Below are positions 11,573 through 23,068 of a DNA stretch of 64,000 nt, one piece after another. The stretch spans positions 92,082,662 through 92,146,661 of the forward strand of contig NC_086027.1 in the NCBI RefSeq assembly GCF_036323735.1, given 5' to 3'. The position numbers and the translations under genes were made by a program. Numbering within the stretch: the stretch's first letter is position 1; every line of letters starts with the position of its first letter. The notes under the pieces are model-generated. The model saw only the letters and a list, made by a program, of their open reading frames with translations, was not told the origin of the DNA and made no database searches. Source of the stretch: Rattus norvegicus (Eukaryota; Chordata; Mammalia; Rodentia; Muridae).

Positions 11573-11627
<55 letters not shown>
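11573..11627. repeat. (AC)27 microsatellite
   Basis: A perfect AC dinucleotide run of 55 bases, followed 15-25 bases later by a short (GA)n. Confidence 0.97.
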
Positions 11628-11628
<1 letters not shown>

Positions 11629-12433
11629 CTAATCACCCCAGGAAGAGAGAGAGAGAGCTTATGGCAGATAAAATAGTGGTACGCAAATGTTGAAATTGGT
11701 CAACCAGTGAGGTTTTTCATTGGGTTATCAAAAGGTATACGAATGATGGGGTATTTACAAGAAACAGGAATAACTTAAGAGCGGCTACATCCCTGGAAAG
11801 CCCACCCAAACACAGGTGATGATAACCTGCAAACCTGAGGCTCTCTCCTCAGCTTACAGGCAATGCCACAGTCTGAACAAACTTGTTTGCACATTTCGGC
11901 CCCCAGTGCTGTTCACTACATTTTATGTTGTTGGAAAGGGACCTCAACGATCTTTCAAGGCAGTGTTCTCCAGGACATGGTGGTCTATATTTACTTCCTG
12001 GTATCGCTTCAAGTTTGTTCCCCTCCTTTTTCATCCAGGAGCAAGTGTTTCAATTCAGTGGAACGTGGCAGACAATTCTCCATTCGTACAATCTCAAATC
12101 ATCTCTCCACTCTTCAAATCACCTCTTACTCTCTTTTATCCTCTCTTCTGTCACTTCCCCTACCATTTTTTTTCTTTTGCCCCATGGAAATGAAGCTAAT
12201 ACCCAGACAACTAACTGCTCATCTATAATAAGCATGAAAGGTCAGCATGCACGCAGGCGGATATAGGTATAGTCAACACCTTCCTTGTTACAAACATTGA
12301 AAACATGGTAATATGTCAACTGACATCTTGCAGAAGAATCTTCCTGGTTGCCTTCTCAATTTTTTTTGTTAGATATTACAACTGCCTGGGCATCGGTTTC
12401 CAGTGTTTCCTGATATTTTTTATATCTTGAACC
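11628..12433. other. Unique sequence with overlapping open frames
   Basis: Three overlapping plus frames of 121-127 codons span 11816-12266 without recognisable domains. No Kozak-supported start combined with splice signals was found. They most likely reflect the local pyrimidine-rich composition, in which stops are rare. Confidence 0.4.
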
Positions 12434-12502
12434 AAAAAAAAAAAAAAAAAAAAGAAAAAAGAAAGAAAGAAAAGAAAAGAAAAAATGAAAGAAAAAAGAA
12501 AA
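12434..12502 (+). repeat. A-rich / GAAA low-complexity tract
   Basis: A run of 19 A followed by GAAA and GAAAA units. It looks like a decayed poly(A), but no retrotransposon body was recognised upstream. Confidence 0.9.
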
Positions 12503-13649
12503 CTCAAATGGCCTCTAATGTCACCACTCTTGAATAGACCTGGGGATCTTGTGAGTTTTAGCAGTCTTCCCTACCTAGCTCTGCTCTCGGTGTTGTGCTG
12601 TTGAAAAGGTTTCCCAGACCAGTGTTCTTTCAACTGCAGCATAAGCTAGTAAATGAAGTCAATGTGAAGTTTAGGGCTTAATGCCATTATTTTTCCTAAA
12701 ATACAGAATTGGACAAAATCACACCATGTAACTATATATCAGAAAGAAACCCAAGAACAATCTTGCCCTATACTTAGGAAGACACCTAATTCTATTCCCT
12801 AATAGGCTGTTAAACAGCAACAAAACCACTTCAGTGAGCGTGGTTCAAAGGACTTCAACAGTGCTCCATGCATAGCCTCCATGTATGTGAGTAGCCTTTG
12901 AGAATTGGATGGCTATTACTGACTCATTTGTGATATTAGAAGAACAAACGCTACTGTCTCTTCACTTTAATAAAGATGGAAAGAAAAGGAAGTGGGAAAG
13001 AGAAGAGAAAAAATGAAATAATTTCTTGTAGGATTTTGAGTGTCAAATTTTAGTTCGCTTACTGTTTATGGCAGGCATGATTGTGATTTCCCTAAGACAC
13101 TTGGTGGCTAGTCCTTGGAAGCCATGAGTATGTTATATTCTAAGGCAAAGGAGGATTAAGGCTTAACATGGGATTAATTAGATGGCCTTAGTATACAAAG
13201 ATTATGCTGGATTATCTAGGGTACAGTATTATTAATAGTATAAGAGGGAGGCAGAGGAGAAGGTCAGGTACCAGAGGTCAAGAGTCAGAGGGATATTATA
13301 GACTCCCACATGTTCTATATTATATGCTAGCTTTTCAGATGGAGCTGGTAGCCACGGGGCTAGACATATAGCAGCCCATAGAAGTTGGAAGGACAGAGTT
13401 CCTTTAGGACAATCTCCAGGAAGGGATGCATCCTGCTGACATTTGCTGTCATCTCAAGCTGCACATCAGGCTTCTGAACTGTGAGGTAACAGAGATAAGT
13501 ATAATCTTAAGCCTAACTGCTTTGAAAAGCAGTATAATTCCTACTTTTTAACTAATTTGAGTATCTGAAATCATGTCTCTTCTACAAAATTTAAATAACT
13601 CATTTGGCAAATTGGCTACTTGCTGTGCATTTAAAATGAAAGGAATACA
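12503..13649. other. Unique sequence, 1.15 kb
   Basis: Nothing recognised. There is a purine-rich patch near 12970-13015. Confidence 0.45.
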
Positions 13650-13930
13650 GGATGTTGTTGTAGTTTGGGTAGGAAATGTCCTCCATAGAAAAATAGATTT
13701 GAACAGTTGGTACTCAGCTAGTGGAGCCATTCTGGAAGGCTGTGGAACCTTTAGAAGTACCTGGCTTTAGAGCTATCTGAGAGCAGGCCTTGAGATTTAA
13801 GAGTCTAGACAATCCCTGGCCACTCTCTGCTTCCTGGCAGATTCAAGATGACCAAGTATTTCATAATCCTTCTCCTATGCCTTCCTCAATGTGACATATA
13901 ATATCTCTTTGTTATAGTGGCACTGGACAC
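13650..13930 (+). mobile_element. ERVL-MaLR LTR (ORR1/MLT1-like), sense
   Basis: The order of landmarks fits a MaLR LTR: GTAGTTTGGGTAGGAAATG at the start, GGAAGGCTGTGGAACCTTTA at about 13733, CACTCTCTGCTTCCTGGC at about 13820, and TTGTTATAGTGGCACTGGA at the end. No internal retroviral sequence is attached, so it appears to be a solitary, strongly diverged LTR. Confidence 0.6.
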
Positions 13931-14935
13931 CTAAAACTATCCCTCCTGATCAACTACCTCTGACTTAGGTGGGGAACTAATGTTCCAAGCTTCTCAAAAC
14001 AATATAAAATATATTTCCAAGGGATAAAAACAGCCAACAGAACTGAATAGGAGAGAAGTGTTGGCACTGTTGAAAATTAAATAGTAATGATGGTTTGAGT
14101 GGCTGCAGTGGACCAAGTGGACAGCGTGCAAACTCACAAAAACCTGTATGATGAAAGCAGGAAATTCTAAGTCAGTGAAATATTGGTCTTTGCCAATCAC
14201 CAGCTGAGTCATCTCAGCTAAGGAAAGGTTGAGGTTGGAGACAAAGGAAGAAACAGACCAAGATAGAAAGTAGATTTGAAGAAAGCATCTTGAACCTGTT
14301 CTAAATTAATAATTGGCAGCAGATCATAAGATCCAAGAAGTTTAGAGACCATCACCAGGGAAATATGATAGGGATGCTATCTCACTCCTGGCTCATTATA
14401 TTCAAATCGCTCTAGACAAGACAAAGAAAATCTTGAAAGTGAAGGGGACAAAAGATAGATGAGATGGAAATTAATGATGGTGCGATGACAACAGCAAAAT
14501 GGAGAGAGTTGATCCAGATGAGATGCATAGCAAAGGGCTCGATACACTGCCCAGAGATAAACAGAGTAAAGCAGGCTGTGGAGGAGAAAGGAGAGAGACA
14601 AGGAGAAGCGGAAGCTGATATTTCCCATTGCTGATTTGGAGTTAACAACCTGAGAAGACAGCACCCTGGACACCACCAGGGATTGTGTCTACCATGAGAT
14701 AGGTGCACTGCTCAGTGTGGTACAGTCTCCCAAGGGGAAAGGCTGTGAAGTGAACACCAAGTGACAAAGGTAACGAGGCGTGGTAGGTCTTCCGCATCCC
14801 CTCAGAGCCCCAGTTACTAAAAACACTGGCAGCTTCTAGCCCCGACATACACATCTGAGGAGGGTGTTAGAAAAGACAACCCAGGAGGAGGGCATAACCA
14901 TACCAAAATATTATTTTTATATTATTTAATAATAT
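13931..14935. other. Unique sequence, 1 kb
   Basis: No repeat was recognised. The minus frames at 13994-14212, 14377-14708 and 14642-14854 lack domains and splice support. Confidence 0.4.
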
Positions 14936-15842
14936 AGTTAAAAGACATTTTAAAAAGATATTTGCATATAAGACCTGAAATGTTGAAACTGCTAGCAGGT
15001 ACCAGAACCAAATACAAAAAGCCATCAATGTACTCATAGATAAAAACTCTTTGAAAAGGGCTCTAACAGCACAAATAATTATGATAATAATGGACAAATT
15101 AGATTAAATTAAATTAAATTTAAAGCCTCCAAGGCAAAGGAACAAACACCAGAATGAACAGGGCATTCTATATAGAATATTAGAAATACCTTTGTCCATA
15201 TGCAGCAGATATGTTTTTAATGTTTAGAATATATAAAAACTGCAAAATGGGAATGCAGAAAACAAAATCTTGCAACCCACCAATGGGCTAATAAAATCAG
15301 CACAAATGGCTAATAAATATTTGAAAAATGGCCAGCATCTCTAGTCGTCAAAATTGGAGAATAAAACTATTTCAAGATTTCATCTCACCCCAACAAGAAT
15401 GGCTAACATCCAGAAAATAAGTGATAGGAAGTGCTGGTGATGATAGAGGAAACGGTCAACACTTGTGAACTACTGGTATGATTGTAAACTTCTGTAGCCA
15501 CCCTAGAAAGCCTTATGAAGATTTTTCCAACAAAGGAAAAAAGCTAAAAAGAGAACTACCATGTAATACAGGTGGTCTGGGGAGACACTTGTACATCTAT
15601 CACTGTGTTATTCACAATAACTAAGAAGTGGGTCCTTACCAACCGATGAGTGGATAAAGAGAACGTGGCCAATGTAACAAAGTTACATATTACTCATCCA
15701 TAAGGAGAAATAAAGTGTGAGATTTTTCAGGGAAATAAGTGGAACCAGAAATCATTTCCTAAAATGTTGTACATTCAGAAAGGCAAAAAGGTGTGTGTTT
15801 TATTTCCATATGGCTCTTAGATTTACGTGTGTGTGTGTGTGT

Positions 15843-15895
<53 letters not shown>

Positions 15896-16110
15896 GTATG
15901 GATGATGAGACTAGAGGGGGGATCATGAAAGAAGAGGTTTTTAAAAGGAGAACAACAAAACAAAAAGCAATACAAAAACCTAGACATGGAAAGGGAATAA
16001 CTGGGCCAGCTGGAGATGCGGAGGTGGTTGGGGGAGTGAAGGAGAAAGACCAAGAAAAACAAAATATGTAAGAAAATGCTACCCAAAAAACCCTTTACTG
16101 TGCACACTAA
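14936..16110 (+). mobile_element. Ancient L1 (L1M-type), ORF2 3' part and 3' UTR, sense
   Basis: The decayed plus-strand segment follows the order of mammalian L1 ORF2. It starts with ATAAGACCTGAAATGTTGAAA (about 14970), then the ATGGCCAGCATCTC and CATCTCACCCCAACAAGAATGG blocks (15330-15400) and GTTATTCACAATAACTAAGAAG (15607-15628). Next is the GATGAGTGGATAAAGAGAAC block, and finally a purine-rich 3' UTR from about 15895. It has many stops and indels. A (GT)n expansion sits at the ORF2/UTR junction. Confidence 0.75.
15826..15893. repeat. (GT)n microsatellite inside ancient L1
   Basis: About 68 bases of GT with a single TCT interruption. Confidence 0.97.
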
Positions 16111-16535
16111 CCCAAAAACTCCTCGAAAATAGCTTTCTATTTTGAACTATATGCTTAAAAAGAGTATGTTTCACAAAGTCAAGGAAAAGTAATCTTAACA
16201 TTCATTGCTAACAGGTCTTCTCCACAGGAAATACTGAAGGAAGTTTTTGTTTTTTGTTGCTGTTGTTGTTATTGTTGTCGTTTGTTTGCTTGCTTGCTTT
16301 TAACAGAAGCTATGTAACACAGACAAAAGCCCAATTCTATGAGAACACATTATCCAAAACTTCAGAAGTGAAAGAAAGTGCATCAAACTTTTTCTTATTT
16401 CTGAGTATTCTAAAAGTGACTTAATAGAAATATGCCAACACACATTGTTTATGCCATTCATAAAAACAAAATACATGCCAACCAAAGGAGAGAATTTGAA
16501 TGTATAATTAAACTGGGAAGGGATACATTTTAATT

Positions 16536-16653
16536 AAAGTACACTCTGAGTAGGGGGAGGGGTATAGGAGAGGGGGGAAACCAGGAATGGGATAACATTT
16601 GAAATGTAAATACATAAAATATCCAGTCAATAAAGAAAGAAAGTACATTCTGA
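16536..16653 (+). mobile_element. Extremely 5'-truncated L1 with TSD
   Basis: Only about 90 bases of an L1 3' terminus are present (16550-16639: AGGAGAGGGGGGAAACCAGG, ATTTGAAATGTAAATACA, short A-rich end). They lie between AAAGTACACTCTGA (16536-16549) and AAAGTACATTCTGA (16640-16653), a 14-bp duplication with one mismatch. The TSD fixes both ends and shows a complete insertion event. Confidence 0.9.
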
Positions 16654-18196
16654 TTATTTAAAGGTATGTATTCTAACCTCTGCGTCATCAACTCTTGCTT
16701 TAGCAAACTATAAATAGAAAACCAGCAAAGGAGCAAGCACGGAATTATAAGCATTTCCCAATTAACCACAAATAAAGCACACCAGAGGAAAAATAAATTT
16801 ATAAAGAGGGCAGATTGTACAAATAGAAAATAGCTAGCTAAATGACAGATTTCAATCTAGTCCCATCTACAGTGTTAATGTATTCGGGGAAGGCAGTAAC
16901 ATTGAAAGAGATTATTAGGTGGTATTTTAAAAGGTAGGTCCTAGTAGACTGTCTCAGTAAGTAACTTTAAATATGAAGATACAGACTAGAGAAAGATAAG
17001 ACAGGAAAAAAATCCAGAGTATCTTATAAATATCAGTTAAAGAAAGAAGACACAACAACCACACCTAGAGGTTTTGATTTTGTTGTTGTTCGTTCATTTG
17101 TTTTTAAGTGGGATTACCAGGTAATCCCTAAACAGAGAGCCACTGTCACTCAATCCTCATACAGAAGGCTATCTCAACTCACCTCACGGTACTCTCAGGT
17201 GCTGTTACTATTCCTCTAGTCAGGTGACGAAAATAGTTCCTAGAAATCTTTTTTCCAAGATAACTGCTAGGTGGCAGGTGCTCTTAGGTGCTGGGCCACC
17301 TCCTTTGCCAAGGAGTAATCCTTTAGGCTCTTACAGTAAACTTGTTTCTCTCCACCTATGGAGGACTCTTAAAGAGAAACAACCCTGCTTCCAAGCTCAG
17401 CTCTCTTACGAACTATTTAATTCCTCTCATATAACTTGATTTTTTTTTCTGGCACGGGAGTTACCCGTTCATTCTTATACAGCCTAATTGACCATCACTG
17501 GGATAATAGAAGGGGTGACATTGTAGAAAGCTATAAACAAAAGGGACCCAGAGGATCAGTATATTTCCTGCACATGTCAGAAAATCTAGGAGGAGCCAAT
17601 GAGCACCTTAGATAAGAGAGTTACTGCTGTTATTCATGAAAAGGACATGAACATTCTAATATCAAATACACTAGCATTTCTTCCTTCCTCCCTAAAATTC
17701 CACGTAGAGACCTGCCTTTCAGACAAGAGCTAGCTAGGGAAGACCTTGTGGACAAGAAGCTCTCTAAGAGTTTGACTTATAAGGTGATTATTTACCACTG
17801 ATGTATACATATTTTACCAAAGGAACCACAGAGATGGAGGCCACATGCCCATGAAAGTTGCCAGCACAGTGAAACGTTGCTGGTAGACTTCATGAGTATT
17901 TATAAAGGTGTTTTGCTTAGAAATTGCTTTGAGAATTCCTGTTTCTTTACCATGTGCCCATTACTCAGAAGTACTGTTAACACTTCGAGTCTTGTATGTT
18001 TGAATAGATTCTGTACTCCTACATTCTCTTTCTACAGGCAGTTACATCTGGAGTGGTAGTTCCCTGGCTTTTATGAACTGGAGTATATCAATGCAGCTCA
18101 GAGCTGGATTTGGGAAGAAAATGTTACATTCAATGAAAAAGCATCACTAACATTCAAGGCTGCATGCGACCTTTACCCTCACCGTGCCCCGCCCCC
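16654..18196. other. Unique sequence, 1.5 kb
   Basis: No repeat or exon was recognised. The frames 17224-17439 and 17877-18059 are featureless. Confidence 0.45.

Positions 18197-18237
<41 letters not shown>
18197..18237. repeat. (CA)20 microsatellite
   Basis: A perfect CA run of about 41 bases after a C-rich start. Confidence 0.96.
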
Positions 18238-18239
<2 letters not shown>

Positions 18240-18902
18240 AGACTCAAAGAGTTGACTAGTGCTTCCTCAAGCTCATTGGTAAAGAGGACATAGAATGAAA
18301 TTATGACCTTTATTTCTGCCTCTCTATGAATTTGAAAACCTATAAACATTAAAATATATTTAAAATTTAAACAATATATTTCATTAAAATATATTATTGG
18401 GTGGCTTTAGGTTAGTATACAGGTTGGTGTTATTTTGGTACATTAAAAAATGGTTTTTCTCCTTGGTCCTACCTATATGAGTGATGTGTTGCTGAATTAA
18501 ACTTCAGGCTGGGTAAAAGACAGGACACTGACATCAATAACACCCCCACAAACATACAAACATATATGTATACACACACACACATGTACATACACATATA
18601 CACACATAAACTCATATATTTCAAAATTAACTTTTGATTTCTTCTTCCTGGGCCCATATAAAAAGTATGTGATTAAAATAGGATTCAGGATGTCCAACTA
18701 AACAAAAAGGACGATTCTGTATAGTATAAAAATGTAAGTGAACATTGGGAAAGAGAATAACTCTTCAAATTCAAACTCTAGCTCAAATATGGCATAGATT
18801 AAAAAATGCCTTGTTCCTCTTCTCTTACTCTCTTGCTCAGTTGTTCTCTTCCCTCTTCCCCTTCTCTCCCCATTCCCCTCCCCACCCTGTGCTCATGGCT
18901 GT
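18238..18902. other. Unique AT-rich sequence with a small ATAC/CA patch
   Basis: A palindrome-rich AT segment (TTAAAATATATTTAAAATTTAA, 18349-18370 region) and an imperfect CA/TATA patch at 18556-18610. Nothing else was recognised. Confidence 0.45.
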
Positions 18903-19030
18903 CCTCTCCTTCTCCTCCTCCTCCTCCTCCTCCTCCTCCTCCTCCTCCTCCTTTCTCCTCCTCCTCCTCCCCCTCTTCCTCTTCCTCCTCCTCCTCCTCC
19001 TCCTCCTTCTTCTCTCTCTCTCTCTCTCTG
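18903..19030. repeat. (TCC)n/(TTCC)/(TC)n pyrimidine tract
   Basis: About 128 bases of pure pyrimidine on the plus strand, mostly TCC trinucleotides, ending as (TC)n. The poly-Ser/Pro frames on plus and poly-Glu/Gly frames on minus are artefacts. Confidence 0.97.
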
Positions 19031-20812
19031 CCTTTCTCTGTCTCTACTACCCCCTCAACTCCCCTCCCCATACCCTAAATAAATTATTACAAATATTTTG
19101 TTTGTGACTTTTTTCTAAAGGCATTTGCAAGGCTTGTGCTTTAAAGATCATCTTGCATTCAGGCTGCCCCATGCGTCTAAGAATGATATCACCATAAAGG
19201 CCAGGCCAGCATTTCTTCTCTCCTATTAAAAACAACTGTGTGTTCATAGTCAACATATGAGAGAAAACAAGCCAGACTTGAAGTCAGAAGAACTTTGAGG
19301 ACTCTAATTGTTATCTAGGTGGAATTCTAAATCTGGTGTTAACTTTATTTAATTTCCTTTTGCTTCAAAGTTTTTGCTAGGAAGTAAAAGTAATACCTGT
19401 TATAATTAACTCCCGGGGATGTGATGATCAAATAATCTAATATATGAGATGACGGTAAATTCTAAACGTGATTCTGCACACAGTTGCTCATGTAGATGGC
19501 ATTGACTTGTGTCTGTAAAGGGTAACTGTCATGCAGGAATAGCAGCTACAAGACTCACTTAGAGTCTTGTTCTAAACACCTAATTATGTGATTTAGTAAA
19601 ATGAACCTCACAAAATAAATGTGAAGAAATGCTCCCAAAACTTTTAGCTGTAAGAGGAGCCAAACCAAACCAAAAGCCTTCATTTTCTTTTTTAACATTT
19701 TATTTCTACCAGAACTCTAGCCAGAAAAGAACATGAAATTCTGGGTTTATACTGCATCTGCTGCAAGGATATTGATTTCTCTAGTGCTCGCTTTCCTTCC
19801 TGGAGACATTGTCTGGCTTCTCTTGGCAGAAGTTTTTAAAAGTCTTTAATCCACTACATACAACTTACTGCATATTTGAAAACTAAAATCATCACAGTCA
19901 AAATAAGGTGAAACCTTTGCAAATACAAGGTTCATAGATTGCGTCTCATGGAACTGTCAACATTTCATTGCTGAAGACCCGTGTTTTAAAGTTACCAAAT
20001 TATTATTCTAATTCTGTTTTGAGATCACGTACCACAGAGTATTGCTTGATTAGTGTTCCACTTATATTCCTTTAGCTGAAATCATCAAAAAGTAAAAAAA
20101 TTCTAACAGCACCAAGTTCCATAATTAACTCGCTGTTTTGTGAGATCTTGTCTTTTTCTCTGTGCATTACTAAATATAAGTCTAAAATATTCTATCTCGC
20201 TTGAAAGAAATGCTGTTATTTTAATCACTGACTTAACTTTTTTACATACTGAGAATGTTTCTGATTTGTACAATACATGCTCGATCAATAAATTTGTCAT
20301 TACTTGATCATTTTGCCATTTTCTTAAAGACATTTGTGTAGAATATCCAGTCATCAGTTCTTCTAAACTCAGGCTTGCCTAAGTAAGTCTGGTGATTAAT
20401 ACAGGCACAAGTTCAAATTCTAATTCTGCTTTTGCATATATACAAAGTTAATTCCAATGGCCTCCCATGGGATCTGATGGGAGAGAAGTTGTGATTCTTA
20501 CTTGCACTAAAGTAAAAAACAAACTAAGATTGTACAATAGATTAGACTATTATTCTTGCTTAGGGGAAAGGTGAAGTTTCTTGGTAAGTGGTAATTGGAA
20601 GGTTCATTTCTGGAAATAAGCTATCAAGATTCAGATATGGGCCTTCAATTAGTTGTTTGCTCTTTGTAAAGACACTTTTGGCACCACCCCACAAAAGACC
20701 TTAATAAATTACTGGAATGGCTTATTTCTAATACTTTAGAAAATGTTCCAGGATTAGAAGGAAATTGAGTCAGGACTGAACCACACTCATGACAGTCTGA
20801 AAAGGTGGATTT
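19031..20812. other. Unique sequence, 1.8 kb
   Basis: No repeat was recognised. The frames 19047-19256 and 20103-20354 on the minus strand have no domains. Confidence 0.45.
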
Positions 20813-20949
20813 AAAGTAAGCAATTCGTTGGGGCTGGGGATTTAGCTCAGTGGTAGAGCGCTTACCTAGGAAGCGCAAGGGCCTGGGTTCGGTCCCCAGC
20901 TCCGAGAAAAAGAACCAAATAAATAAATAAATAAAGTAAGCAATTCGTT
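20813..20949 (+). mobile_element. ID SINE, near-consensus, with perfect 17-bp TSD
   Basis: The element body (20830-20903) is a nearly intact ID SINE, a tRNA-Ala/BC1-derived family amplified in rat. It carries a pol III A box (TAGCTCAGTGG, 20843-20853) and B box (GGTTCGGTCCC, 20886-20896), then an A-rich tail with AAAT units to 20932. Both flanks are AAAGTAAGCAATTCGTT (20813-20829 and 20933-20949), identical over 17 bases. Identical TSDs and the intact body indicate a recent insertion. Transcription from the internal promoter would run plus. Confidence 0.97.
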
Positions 20950-22344
20950 ATAAAAAGCACTTTTTTTTAAATTAAGGGACTACTTAGTTCTTCATTTCAG
21001 TTTGTAGAAATGGGGGTAGAAACTAAGGACAGGACTTAGGGCCTCAAGCAAGCAAGGATGGAGCTTTATAAATGAGTCGTATCCCTAGCCCTCGACACTT
21101 CAATTCTAAGGACCATTTCTCCAGGCAGTAAAGAGCAGACCTCTAATGTGCTCGACTTTTAAAACGTTATACCTTTACCTAAAATCAACAACAGTGGTTA
21201 TTCTTTAAGCTTTTAAGAATCTTCCCTCCCGTAGCACTTACTTGCTTTTCCAGACATGAGACTGAAGTAGAGACTCAGTGATCATTAGTCTCCCTTGAGC
21301 CAGAGTGTTAGAGACTCAGTTAAGAGCCGCTCCAGGCACTGTGTAGAAACCTCAAATCTCTTCTCTAGATTCAGAGGTGGGTGATGGATGGGAAGCTGGG
21401 AAGGCTAGTTCTGTCACACAACATAAACGCTTGTGTCTGTAGATGGCAGGCTCTGATCCTTTGAAAGGCAATACTAACCTCCTCTACCCTCAGCCTTATC
21501 CCAGCTCTCTATCTTGGCTACTGTCTGTGAGCCTTAGCCTGTGAGTACTGGGTCTTCCTGTGTTTCAATGCAATCCAAGAATTCTCTAGCTCGGCTTGTT
21601 TATTTCAGTGCCTGACAGTGTCAGCTGTTAACTACCTTCGTTTTTTTTGGGTCGGTTGGGGTGGGGTGAGGCGGGGTGGAGGGATAGGAAGTAAGAGTTT
21701 ACAAGATTAGCCCTGAGCCCCAGGTGAGGAAAGGGGCTGTGATGGATCTCAGGCTGCGTGCAGCATTCAACAGTGCCAGGAGCCCTAGGTGTGAACTGTG
21801 TGAATGTTCAGCTCCATGCTGGGCGGAGAGCACAAAGGGCTCAAAGCTACCTGCTCAGCTGGGCGGCACCTGAGAGACAGCCTCAGTTCCACCCTGAGGT
21901 TTTTAGGGAGAACAACAAAAATCATAGACTATTGAATTCTCCAGTTGGGTCTGGAGGGGAGCAAACAGAAGCAAAGAGAGGAAATAGAAGATCAAACAAA
22001 CAAACAAACAAACACAAAAATACCCAAACAAATAAAAAACCCATTGTACCGGTGTCTCTCCTGTGGCTGCACTTACCTGCCTGAGGAGGGGACACAGACA
22101 CTAGGTGGAACTAGTGCTTCAGAGACGCTGAAGGACCAAGGAGGTCTCCTTTGCTCGGGATTACAGGTGGATTCAGGTTAGGTGTCAGTGAGAGATCTAA
22201 GAGATCTCCCCCTCCCCAAGCCTAAGCCAAGCTCACCCTAAAGCCCCAAACACTAATCCAGGTTAAGGTCAACAGAACTGGAGCTAAATCGACTTTGGTC
22301 TTGATTCCTCAGGTTCTCCACCTTGGAAAGCATTTCCAAGCCAA
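20950..22344. other. Unique sequence, 1.4 kb, with a G-rich patch and (CAAA)n
   Basis: A G-rich patch lies at 21650-21690 and a short (CAAA)n at 21994-22016. The open frame 21758-22084 crosses the latter and has no recognised domain. GC content rises toward 22300. Confidence 0.45.
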
Positions 22345-22709
22345 GGCGCAAAACTGCTCCAGGTAATGCACACGAACAGTCCGGTCCCCAGGTACCTCCC
22401 TGGGCAGAGGAGACCTCAACCACCCAGCCTTAGAAGCAGGCACCTGGCTGTCCTCCACCGGGTGCAGCTCCAACACACAGGCCCCACCCAGTCGGGCGCC
22501 CAGTGGGGTAGCCAACAGGGACCAACCACCACCCCCCTCAAGCCCCCAACCCCCCAAGAGGATCCCAAGGCTCAGTAGTGCAGGGACTTGACTTCTCCGT
22601 GGGAATTTCTAAGGAGAGTAAAGACTGGAAAGCAACTTTGCCTATGATCTCTAGTGCCCAGCGGAGTTTGCGAGACATCTCATTAGGCATATGGAGAAGC
22701 GAGTCTTAC

Positions 22710-22741
22710 CTTTGCACAGAAAGCCGGGAGTTGACATCCAT
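22710..22741 (-). CDS. Candidate N-terminal coding segment, partial (splice donor at 22710)
   Basis: The start codon at 22741-22739 sits in a strong Kozak context (CAACCATGG). The reading gives MDVNSRLSVQ and then two bases (AG) of a split codon, which would be Arg or Ser, so the exon ends in phase 2. I do not recognise the protein from this decapeptide and do not assign a gene. There is no signal peptide or domain in so short a piece. The case rests on the joint occurrence of strong ATG context, upstream in-frame stop, consensus donor and CpG island. Each is weak alone. Alternatively the exon may be non-coding, or the ORF may be chance inside a CpG-rich segment. Confidence 0.35.
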
Positions 22742-22930
22742 GGTTGATCGCGGGCAGAGAAAAGCCGACAGTGCAGGTGAAGGCTAAGAAGCCTGAGCGC
22801 CCTGCACGAGGACAGAGACGTGCAGGCTTGAGCAGCGGTGGCTGAGACCCGCAGCGGAGATTGATGCTCGCTCCTCCCTGGCCACCGAGCGCTGCGGGAG
22901 ATGTCCTGGTGGCGCCTCCTGTGGTCTGCT
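22710..22930 (-). other. Candidate first exon (5' UTR plus start codon) of a minus-strand gene
   Basis: On the minus strand the CpG-rich segment ends in the exon/intron border CAAAG|GTAAGAC. The last exon base is 22710 and the intron GT is at 22709-22708, matching the donor consensus at nearly all positions. The 5' border at about 22930 is a guess, since no transcription start can be read from sequence. The 5' UTR would be about 190 bases and GC-rich. An in-frame TAG about 50 bases upstream of the ATG isolates the short coding part. The next exon would lie at lower coordinates, probably beyond this window or unrecognised within it. Confidence 0.4.
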
Positions 22931-23060
22931 CAGATCTTGAAGACTGCTGGCTGGACTTGACCCTTCAGCTTAATTCCCGCCTCCCTCCCAGGTCTCCAGG
23001 GAACTGACTTCTGTGCCTTTCACTGTGGCTCCCTGCTCACTCCCCTCCCCTTAGTCCAGT

Positions 23061-23068
23061 CCCGCCCC
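23061..23068 (-). promoter_or_regulatory. GC box (Sp/KLF-type site)
   Basis: CCCGCCCC on plus (GGGGCGGG on minus) is a consensus Sp1-type site. It lies about 320 bases upstream of the candidate minus-strand ATG, within the CpG-rich region. Confidence 0.5.

Noticed and set aside
11816..12266. Three overlapping plus frames of about 125 codons as a possible exon
   Set aside because: All three plus frames are open over the same pyrimidine-rich stretch, which indicates composition and not coding. No acceptor/donor pair fits.
12434..12502. A-rich tract as the tail of a processed pseudogene
   Set aside because: No transcript-like body, open frame or TSD could be recognised upstream.
18745..19107. 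Poly-Ser/Pro (plus) and poly-Glu/Gly (minus) frames of up to 120 codons
   Set aside because: Read-through of the (TCC)n repeat.
20830..20903. tRNA-like sequence with A and B boxes (possible tRNA gene)
   Set aside because: It is an ID SINE: followed by an A-rich tail and flanked by TSDs, with the body matching ID rather than a foldable mature tRNA. The same holds for 34752-34849 and 55885-55975.
22309..22557. 82-codon Gly/Trp-rich minus frame in the CpG-rich region
   Set aside because: GC-rich DNA carries few stops. The frame has no Kozak or splice support and no known domain, and lies in the putative intron.
22366..22787. Two consecutive plus frames (70 and 69 codons) in the CpG-rich region
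   Set aside because: Pro/Gln-rich composition typical of chance frames in GC-rich DNA. The plus donor-like CAG|GTGAAGG is weaker than the minus donor.
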